Shown: positions 55,362-64,000 of the stretch, piece by piece
How the letters are laid out: the number at the start of each line of letters is the position of its first letter
Numbering within the stretch: position 1 is the stretch's first letter
Origin: Athripsodes cinereus
Taxonomy: Eukaryota; Arthropoda; Insecta; Trichoptera; Leptoceridae
NCBI GenBank assembly: GCA_947579605.1
Contig: OX388321.1
Span: 13,605,427 to 13,669,426, forward strand
DNA length: 64,000 nt
Direction of reading: 5' to 3'
The notes under the pieces: model-generated
Told to the model about the DNA's origin: nothing
The model's database searches: none
What the model saw: only the letters and a program-made list of their open reading frames with translations
Position numbers and translations under genes: made by a program

Positions 55362-56546
55362 AATTATTAATTCTGACCCATACTAAAACATTATTAACCT
55401 AGAATGATCTATAAAATATGTACCGAGCGATAATTGTAAATAAAAGGTTTGAAAAATGTAACAAATTATATAACTGTACCAGTAGCTTAGTAATTAATGT
55501 ATATAAATATCGTATCGAAATGAACTAGAATAGTTTTATTACATATCAGTAGCTAAGTAATTAATGCATATTTAAATATCGTATCGAAATGAACTAGAAT
55601 AGTTTGATTACATATCAGTAGCTAAGTAATTAATGCATATTTAAATATCGTATTGAAATGAACTAGAATAGTTTGATCTCATATCAGTAACTTAGTAGTA
55701 AATGTTTAAATAAATACTGTATTGAAATGAACTAGTTTAGATAAATGTTTAAATAAATGCTGTACCTATTGAAATGAACTAGAATAGTTTGATTACATAT
55801 CAGTAACTTAGTGATAAATGTTTAAATAAATACTGTATTGAAATGAACTACAATAGCTTGATTGATTATCAAAACCTTAGTGATAAATTAATGTTTCAAT
55901 AATTACTGTATTTGAAGTGAACTACAATAGTTTGATTGCATATTTAATATGCATACTCAGAATTATCATAAATATACAATAGTTTGATTGCATATTTAAT
56001 ATGCATACTCAAAATTATCATAAATAAAACTATATGTAAAGTATGTAATGCAGGAATACAATAGGTTTATTCGATATTGTAAATCAAACTTAAGTCTTTG
56101 TATGTAATATACGACATCAACATGTTTACTCAGAATTATTGTAAATAAAACTAAATGTTTATTCAGAATTATTGTAAATAAAACTAAATGCTTTTTATGT
56201 AAATAAAAATACAATAGGTTTATAAGATAAAATATAACATGTAAATCAGATTAAAAATATTAATAAGAATCTTGTTAGTATAAGCTTAGTAATATATGTC
56301 ATGAACAAATGTTGTAAATAACTTACAACTTAATTTAAGTTAGAATCTATGTAACTAGTTTAAATATATTGTAAAGTAATTTAAGTAATAAATAGAAATA
56401 ATGCAACCCTCCTCGAAGCACGAGTCACACTCTTTTCGAGGTTGAATAAAATATATGTATAGATAATATATAATGTAACATTTGTATAATATTTATAAGT
56501 ATTTTAATAAATAAATTAATAAAAAAAAAAAAAAAAAAAAAAAAAA
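55362..56546 (+). repeat. LINE 3' UTR with A tail
   Basis: A 1.2-kb AT-rich region from the stop codon to a run of about 27 A at 56520-56546. A stem AACCCTCCTCGAA / TTTTCGAGGTT at about 56405-56445 lies close to the A tail. It is unusually long for a LINE 3' UTR because of the internal tandem array. Confidence 0.7.
55475..55990. repeat. About 69-bp tandem repeat in LINE 3' UTR
   Basis: Seven or so units containing AAATATCGTATCGAAATGAA, CTAGAATAGTTTGATTACAT, ATCAGTAGCTAAGTAATTAA. The first three are nearly identical; later units carry deletions and are more diverged. Confidence 0.92.
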
Positions 56547-57334
56547 TGTTTCACATGTCTAAAATCACCTGAAAACTTACACGTGCATTCAATCTCTTCA
56601 ACTAGATTAGTAGAAATTAATAAACGATTAATACATGGCTGTAAAACACGTGGTTTCGTTGATTGCCAAGTCTTTGCATATTATAACATATTTACTTCAT
56701 TACCATCATCAATCTAGTGATAAATAGTATTATAATGTTTAAAGTAACACTATTCATCTACCCCTTTAAAAAACGTTCGTGATTTATCTCAAGGCACATT
56801 ATTATTCATACTGCATAATATTAAATAATACGCCGCGGGTTTATTAGGTACAGAAACTCCTTGACCGATATAAATGTGTAATAATTCTACATAATAAATA
56901 TATGACATTTGTATAACTTGTATATAGTTCTCTTGTAACCTTAGTATAACTTGAGTATGGTTCGCTTGTGATTTTTATTTTATTAATTTCATTATTTACT
57001 GCACAAACTCATGTTATCAAAGGTAGTACATATCGTAATGTACGTATATGACCACCTGCGATCCACTTATGATTGTGTGTTATGTATTTATTATTAGAAC
57101 TGATATTAAATATAATAATGAACACATTATTATCAAGTACTGTCTGTGTAATATCGCTTGTTGGTACAGATAAGTACGTCTAAGCTTCAGTGGCAGGAAT
57201 AGGCTTTTTATATTGATCATGTTATCATAATGAGTAGATACCTACATACATACTAGTTGAATATTTACAAAATAGTCATATTATTATGTCTCAGGAGATC
57301 TATCTAGTCCATCACGACGCCTTCCTACGTCTCA
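56547..57334. other. No gene recognised
   Basis: AT-rich; nothing recognisable. Confidence 0.4.
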
Positions 57335-57475
57335 CCTTCACCATACAATTAAATATCCAGAATGGGTGGCATTCCTCATTCCTGAGTTGAAGTTATTAAA
57401 AACCTGTCTTTTACAGCGCATATGACACTTACACGTAGAGTGGAAGATCTAGTCTCTAAATTCCACGGAGAAGTC
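57335..57475 (-). repeat. SINE-like family A, degraded copy
   Basis: CCAGAATGGGTGGCATTCCT, CCTGTCTTTTACAGCGCATA and a final ATTCCACGGAG matching the head complement; the tail is lost. Confidence 0.55.
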
Positions 57476-60189
57476 ACTTATATAAATAAATAAAACACAC
57501 TCTAAAACAAAAATAAACTCAACTGTCAAGGATTTATATTCGTTGTATTCATTTTACTTGATACATTTAAAAGAATAGAAATATTCTGAATTATGTAATT
57601 TTATGTGAAACCACTGCAAGAACCCACAACCCACTTAGGTTCAGTAGGCGTTTTTTTTTGCGTGTATGAAAGGTATGCCGCTGCTTACTCTAAGATCACA
57701 TAAAAATGTTCTTTTGAGTGTTTCATATTGAGGTGAATTATTATTTTTGCTCTTACGTTATGTAAATATTGTATGAATATGAAATTTTTTTCTACTATTT
57801 AAGTACAAGTAACTCGATTAGCGATATCTCTCTGCATGCAGGAGACTTCTCGTTGCCGTGCCGTGCTTCAGACTGAAGCTTGAAAAGTTCTCGGAATAAT
57901 TATTCAATTTCCAAATTTTAGGGGCACGCTAACAAAATGATTGAGAATACAAAACATATGACAAATTATCTACGTACGAATCAGCAGTGCATCCTCCAAT
58001 TATAAAATATCGACAACGTAAGTAAAATTCTAACAATAACGATTCTTCCTCAAAACAAACAATGACTATGGATTGTGGTTCTCAATAATAATGTGTACAA
58101 TTTATATACGACGCCGTTTAATGATCCATGACCATCTCAAGAGCGCCGTGACTTCTAATAAATGCACTACTGAAATAATCCTGAAAAACATGCTACACAT
58201 TACCTTGAGAAAGCACTCGCATATTAACGGAACCCTACTCTGATACGATTGTATTATTCATTAGTTCATGTATCATTATTGTATGTAGTAATGTAATACA
58301 TAATATTGTTTCGTATTAAGTTCAACCTGCGTAGGATAGGTAGATAGACTACAAAGCTTGTACAACGTACCGTGCTTATTATAGGTAAGAACACCTAATC
58401 AATAAACTACTACGAGACTGCCTACGTGCTTTAATGTTTTAATACTTTTTGCGTCGTTGAATTTATCAATTTCAGTTAATTGTGTCATACTTATTATTAT
58501 ACTACTGCTTTGGTTAACGTTAACTGTTATAGCCGCTATGAAACTTCGTCTACGAAACTTGATTGAAATAGCTTTCCCACCCCTTACTTGCTCGCTCATT
58601 GACAATATGAACTTATCATTTGTATAAAAGTATGTCTCAGCACATGTCTATATAAACCTCTAACGCTAACCTGATGAAATGAAATTGAGCAATAAGTTTG
58701 AATAATAAAATAAAATTAATATGTTTATTTTAGTACGGCAACTAAGTTATAATTTCACTTTCGTTCTTATTACTTTGTTATGTACCTTAATTGTTTTTCA
58801 GAATAACTTCAGTACATAAATATATTATTTAATACCGATGATTTGTTTTGATTTCTTTTTCTATCTTTACAGTCACAGTATGTCTTAAAGGGGAGTAACC
58901 AGCATATTAGTTTACGCGATACTTGTTTTATTTGTTAAATGCAAGACATTTAAGATGGGCGAAAAGTTAAATCACTAAATATAGATAACATATTGAAAGG
59001 ACTCCCTCTGGAAAACTTAGGAGTCTCCTATTTATTCGCACTTGAAAACCAAAAAAAAAAATGTCCCCACGGGCGAGCCACATTGGATATATGCATTCGT
59101 AGATAAAAACTTTGTGGATATTTCAGGAGTCGGCGTCTCCTATTTATCCGTAGATAATAAGTATGAGGAATGCATATTTCAACTCGCAAAACTTTTTCAA
59201 TTGAGATAATTAACAAAAATAAAATACTCACGTTTAGCACGCGAGCCGACTTTCAAGAGCTTCCACTCATCATCATAACTAACTTACTAAGGCTAAGTCA
59301 CTGAGGACTTAAGTACTCAATATAAGTGTTTTGTTTTTTATTAATTTAACATGAACACCTACCGAGTACAACTGGTCGACAATATTAGTAAAATTGAAAT
59401 TATAATCAAAAAATATTATACCTACCGATTAAAATAATGAGAACAATGTTATGAAAGTCGAATAATCCTAAGTCTATACATATGTCGCGATGAAATAAAT
59501 ACTATTTTTTCCTGAGAAATCATTAAGTACGAATCATATCGATCGGCTTATATATAAAGACATTCATCAAAATCAACCCATATACTTATTAACTAAATCA
59601 CATCACGAGACTTGCATTTATACGTATTTTATTATTGTGAATTATTTTTCATCTACTGAGTAATTACCTACTATAATTGTCTTGCATTGGCCCTTTACAT
59701 TTTGCAAGGTCCCATGTTGTAATGATATCATATTACATTACTGTAGGCGGTGGATTACTCGGTGAGCCTTTGGCGATGATCAATGCAACATATCCTTTTG
59801 CTGTCAATTACATATAAGAAACATTAATTACTATATTGATGTAAATAAATCGACTGAAAATATTACTCGAGTATTTTGTTTTCTCTGAACACTATTACTA
59901 CAATCGGACACACTTCTTAGAATATTCATTATCCCGTATTGGTGGGTGCCATGGGTATCAATCACATATGAAAATAATCTCGTCTAACATTTTCTTATTT
60001 TCTTAAATGACAAATGTCCAGAAATGATTAAATTACTAGATGTTAATCACTTATCAGGTAAAAATATAAGGTTTTGATTTTTCCCCGAATTCATTTATAC
60101 TTACTTTATACACAATTTGTACGCACGTGGATTATAATATATCTCGACAGATATAACATAACATGTATAGACAATTCACACAGACCGAG
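57476..60189. other. No gene recognised
   Basis: AT-rich, with scattered short frames on both strands. A local duplication of AGGAGTC..CTCCTATTTAT motifs occurs near 59020 and 59128. Confidence 0.4.
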
Positions 60190-60355
60190 CTAGTCCCAAA
60201 CTAAGATATGAATTTTGTATTATGGGTACTAACACCCAAACCCAGGACAATCTGAAAAAGGTCATTCTTCATTTTGCCCTGGCCGGGAATCGAACCCGGG
60301 ACCTCGTGACTCAAAGGCAAGTGCGTTAGCCTCCGCGCCACACCGGTCGTCTTGT
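60190..60355 (-). repeat. tRNA-derived SINE, family C
   Basis: On the minus strand: GACCGGTGTGGCGCGGAGGC, TAACGCACTTGCC, then CCCGGGTTCGATTCCCGG, a perfect T-arm with B box. The tail AAAATGAAGAATGACC, TTTTTCAGATTGTCCTGGG follows. The D-arm and anticodon region do not match a functional tRNA, and the body extends beyond the tRNA part, so it is a SINE or tRNA-derived repeat. Confidence 0.7.
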
Positions 60356-60473
60356 ATTGTCACCGTAATATATTGCAATCTCATACAAATCACTATGAGT
60401 ACTTAGGTGTTCCAGTGCTTACAATTTGACTTTTGGCTGGTTTATGCGCGCTTTCCGAGGATTCATTCACCTA

Positions 60474-60732
60474 CACTGAGAAAAATACTAACGAAATTTC
60501 ACAACGAATCATTGGTACGTACTATCAGATTAGGACCAGATATCGTACAAACGATTCATTAGTACGAATCTATAATATTAACTCTTCGCAAACAAGTTGT
60601 TGGTAAATTTACCAATGATTTGTTTGCGAAGAGTTAATTTTATAGATTTATACCAATGAATCGTTTGTACGATCTCTGGTCCTAATCTGATAGTATCGTA
60701 CCAATGATTCGTTTTGAGTATTTTTCTCGGTG
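60474..60732. mobile_element. 259-bp foldback MITE with TA target duplication
   Basis: Ends CACTGAGAAAAATACT and the complement of CACCGAGAAAAATACT, with TA on each side (60472-60473, 60733-60734). The whole element is one long imperfect palindrome centred on GGTAAATTTACC (60602-60613). TA duplication points to Tc1/mariner-type mobilisation. The open frames on both strands are palindrome by-products. Confidence 0.88.
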
Positions 60733-60823
60733 TACTCCACTTTCGTCCAGTAATAGTTCTTTCACAATGTGTGATTGCACTCAACGCTGTAAAGTATTTC
60801 GTCCAAGCAATCATCACCTGAAC

Positions 60824-60894
60824 ATAATAATAATAAATCTTTATTATAAAAACATTTTGCAGTACAATATTTACATACACCAGTTATAATGTTC
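60824..60894 (-). repeat. LINE 3' end with (TTA)n tail, fragment
   Basis: (ATA)n then AATCTTTATTATAAAAACATTTTGCAGTAC; similar to the tail at 26118. Confidence 0.35.
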
Positions 60895-61095
60895 TGCGTC
60901 TCCTACAAATGGGGTAGCCAGTAGACCAGATGGATGTAGTTAACTCTGTGTCAAAAAAAGATTTTAGGATGGGTGGCAAACCTTGCTAAATTTTAGTTGT
61001 AAAATGTGTTTATTGTTTCGAACACGTGCCTTTTACAGGACGTTCTGAAACTTACGGAAGGGAGTGGGAGACCAGTTGTTTGCCGGGTATTCCAC
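60895..61095 (-). repeat. SINE-like family A
   Basis: CTCCTACAAATGGGGTAGCC, ATTTTAGGATGGGTGGCAAA, CACGTGCCTTTTACAGGACG, GTTTGCCGGGTATTCCACGG. Near full length on the minus strand, missing the TAG tail. Confidence 0.8.
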
Positions 61096-62164
61096 GGAAT
61101 ATATAACTGAAATATTACATGTAGGTATATTCGTAATAATTTGAGGTATTAATATAATTTACCCTAATTAACATGTGGTTTTCAAGATACTTCGTCTCGC
61201 ACACGTTACTTGCTTAGTTGTTTTCCTATATTAACCAAATGTGGTGAATTCTCACTATCAGAAAATGTGAAGTGAAACATTATTCAGTTATAATCAACAC
61301 ATTAACCTCCTTCAATAATACCACGTTTCGATACAATTCTATTAGAGCTATCATGTACTCGTACTATGAGAATGCCTTGTGGTTACGTGAAACTCTCGAT
61401 AATATCTCAATATATTTACGTTATGGGTTTGAATTTGAATTCATTTAATAGTGTATTCAATAGCAATATAAATAATTATTTATGTACCAAACAATATATT
61501 CATTGCGTTTTTGCCGAAGTTTTATTTGCCGAATATTTATTGGTTGTGAGTTTTGGTTGTTTTCACCCAATTTTTTGTTAGTTAAAAGTTTTCGTATTTT
61601 GTATTAATAGTAGAAAGAAACACTTGTTTCAAATTACATAATTATGAATATTTGTATTTGTATGAATTACACGTATGTAAGTTGAATCTAGCTTTAATGC
61701 TGGTGTTTATTATGGTATCCACCATCTTTCCTATACATTTCTTCAAACAACCTAAATTAATACACATTCTAGATACTTACTATCATGATGATTCTTAATA
61801 TGTACGATACTTTGCCTGACATTTTCATCAATGCCCAGTTTTGAATTTAGCGGTGCGATGTTGCCCTTTCGTTTAGTTTCAGTTTAACAATGAACTAACC
61901 GAATCCGCTAGATATTATTTCTGTTTTTCTGACCTTTTACTTGTTACGCGTACCGTTAGAATTAAAAACATTTTTAACGTTAGTGCTAATGTATTTACAG
62001 ACCTTCACCGTATTTATATCACAAGTAAAGCGGATACTTTACGTCTTAAAATGCATATTTAATGCAATAGCAGCATTTTTATGTACTAAAAGATATTAGA
62101 ACATTAAGTGTATATCGCCAAGTACAAGATATTTACTAACCATACTTTAGTTGAATTACTACTA
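61096..62164. other. No gene recognised
   Basis: AT-rich; the 71-codon frame at 61366 is unsupported. Confidence 0.4.
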
Positions 62165-62290
62165 CTACGTCAATACGATATACTCCACAATTTTAAGATG
62201 TAAAGTGTCTTTTTTTCGAACACCTGCTTTTATATAGAATACTCGAAAACTGACGGATGAAAATTGGAGACCTTTTCTTTAATAGTTTAA
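62165..62290 (-). repeat. SINE-like family A, degraded copy
   Basis: ACGATATACTCCACAATTTT, TTTTTCGAACACCTGCTTTT, ACTCGAAAACTGACGGATGA; an internal deletion removes the mid-body. Confidence 0.5.
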
Positions 62291-62977
62291 CTACTTCTGT
62301 TAATTCTATTTGAAAAACAATGGACTAGTCTTTAATTCATAAATTTGAGTTTCGACATATCGCATCACTCTAATAACATTCAGTGTCATGAAACTGAAGT
62401 AATATCTTCATACTTGCTTTATGATCATCTAGTAAGCAACTATAATATTTGCGTTGTGTACAGGTATGTAGATGGTATCATAAATCATCGCTGTATGTAA
62501 TCAAAACATAATGAAACCAAAAAACAACAACAGTTATACAAATATTTTCGTGAAAGCTCGTAATATTATCGAATAATAATATTTTTTAATCTCGGCGTCG
62601 TTATTGTATTTACTTGTGTATATTATGTTGGGAAAGTATGGAGTGTATAGATAGTTAAGTTATCAATTCGGTTATATTGAAATACGTGGTGTACACATTT
62701 GTTAGGATGGTTTTTATCGATATTTTACATAGTAATTATTATGTGCAGAAACAACATTATTATATTGACGTTATTATCCTGTGGTGTAATAAAATTACAA
62801 AAGATTCTTTCCATCGCCTCTTCTAGTCGGACATGTCGGCGATTAAGGCTTCAGATTGAGTGACTAACATGATAAATGATATTTTTTAAATACTTTGTGC
62901 AAAACATGTTCTCATACAATAGAAAAATTGTATGACTTATTCGGAATATTTCAATATCGTGGCTAAAGCAATCTTCA
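62291..62977. other. No gene recognised
   Basis: AT-rich; nothing recognisable. Confidence 0.4.
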
Positions 62978-63153
62978 TTTTTTTTTTATATATCTGCGTT
63001 TTGTTATAAACCCAAATACAACCTAATAGGTACACCTTTCACAGTAAGCTAAAAGCTTGTGTCGTGAAAGGGGAGTTTGCTTGCACCTGGGATCGAATCG
63101 CGGACCCCTTGTTCATGAGGCCGAGACTCTACCCCTAGGCTACCGACGAACTC
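62978..63153 (-). repeat. tRNA-derived SINE family B, full-length
   Basis: T tract, AACCCAAATACAACCTAATA, GCTAAAAGCTTGTGTCGTGA, and the tRNA-like head ending with the complement of GAGTTCGTCGGTAGCCTAGG. The A-box-like TAGCCTAGGGGTAGAG and B box GATTCGATCCC are both readable on the minus strand. Confidence 0.9.
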
Positions 63154-63199
63154 AAAACACATGTCGCAAAATTTTTCGAATTATCATAAAAATATCCGA

Positions 63200-63460
63200 A
63201 CAGTAAGTGATATAAGTTTTGAGAATGCCCAATGATTGTTGGCCAAAAAGAGCACTGTTCTTCTGTCCGCAGGGGTTCCGTAGGCCCGGGCGTCCCTCTT
63301 TCACAATACACCGTTCCTATGACAACGATATCAGAGCGCAAGGAATGTCGTGGGAAGAGGTGACGCAATTGGCACAGAGACGCTCTGAATGGAGGAGGCT
63401 GGTTTCTGCCCTGTGCTCCCGAGAGGAGCGTTGAGGGCGATGATGATGATGATGATGATG
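63200..63460 (+). pseudogene. LINE reverse-transcriptase C-terminal fragment ending in (GAT)n
   Basis: The frame around 63219-63434 encodes RMPNDCWPKRALFF, GFRRPGRPSF and MSWEEVTQLAQRRSEWRRLV before the stop. G.RRPGRP and W..V..LA..R..WR.LV are typical of RTE/R1-like reverse transcriptase tails. The stop is followed directly by a (GAT)n run, the usual simple-repeat end of such LINEs. It is 5' truncated and of a different family from 39399-39793. Confidence 0.8.
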
Positions 63461-64000
63461 AAGTGATAAGAATCTCATAGTGTGAATACCTGCTTTACAT
63501 GAAGCCTCCGGCGTCCCCGTTTTCAATGTTTTCCCCAAATGTAAGATGATGCTATTTCCGCTTTTACGTAGGTATTATTATCGTGCCCTCAAGAATAGAA
63601 ACTTTTTTCATGCCTGAGGGCTTTTGTGGAATACTGCGTAGGCTTCAGACCGCCACATACATATGCTTGTAGAATTGAAAGATTGGAATGTTCCGTAGGC
63701 ATTACTTCCTTATAGAATGTTCTTCGTTATCACACGAATGTTTTGCGCAGGGATCAGCATTAATATTCTCAACTCTTCCTGGTATGTGTTTGCAATAACT
63801 AAGTGTTGAAAATCACATTCCTATACTCCCGTGGGGTCTTGTATTGAAATAGAATAACAATCTTGTTCATTCACATATAACTATGTACATTCCTATTTTG
63901 TTCTCAAGTAGTGGATTCAAATTATTAGTTATAATAGTGAAATCCAGGAAAAGATTTTTTTTAATGTTAATTATATCCGTGACGTAGGAAAATGTTTTTC
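63461..64000. other. No gene recognised
   Basis: AT-rich; no repeat or coding block recognised up to the window end. Confidence 0.4.

Noticed and set aside
60280..60355. Possible functional tRNA gene on the minus strand
   Set aside because: The T arm and B box are perfect, but the D and anticodon arms do not fold canonically and the repeat body continues past the tRNA end, so it was called a SINE.

Overview
This is an AT-rich eukaryotic window, almost certainly from an insect. Evidence: one spliced gene with GT..AG introns whose bHLH-PAS protein matches insect HIF-1alpha (Sima), and a dense mix of insect-style transposable elements (tRNA-derived SINEs, non-LTR retrotransposons, hAT, TTAA-flanked, Harbinger-like, TA-flanked and Helitron elements). 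A hemipteran, perhaps a planthopper, is my guess from the repeat style; the sequence alone does not prove it. There is no bacterial, viral or organellar sequence, no CRISPR array and no convincing functional tRNA or rRNA gene.

Layout. 1-26 kb: no host gene recognised; SINEs, LINE 3' ends, a decayed 2.1-kb hAT transposon (15148-17260) broken by two nested transposons, a Helitron-like element with about 100-bp tandem repeats (20.5-22.1 kb) and an 804-bp non-autonomous hAT (24126-24929). 26.3-30.9 kb: an apparently intact two-ORF non-LTR retrotransposon. 32.3 kb: a perfect 116-bp-arm palindrome. 33.3-39.1 kb: five consecutive exons of the HIF-1alpha gene, + strand, covering the bHLH, PAS-A and the start of PAS-B. 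Its introns hold a Helitron, a hAT MITE and LINE fragments. No later exon is recognised in the remaining 25 kb, so the rest of PAS-B, the oxygen-dependent degradation domain and the transactivation domain are missing from view. 39.4-64 kb: repeats again, including a second copy of the hAT MITE with a SINE nested in it (46023-46795), a 1.3-kb minisatellite (49.7-51.1 kb), a 200-base assembly gap (52762-52961), a frameshifted reverse transcriptase remnant (54.7-56.5 kb), a TA-flanked foldback MITE (60474-60732) and further SINEs.

How the parts relate. The only host gene recognised is the HIF-1alpha subunit, the oxygen-regulated bHLH-PAS transcription factor. Everything else is mobile DNA whose insertions can often be dated relative to one another: several have exact target-site duplications, and in two cases removing the insertion restores the interrupted transposase reading frame. 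A SINE family in the window shares its 3' end with a LINE fragment in the window, which suggests a donor of its mobilising enzyme. No clearly new biological system was found; the strongest observations are the nested-transposon stratigraphy, the SINE/LINE tail sharing, the perfect palindrome and the interrupted view of the HIF gene.
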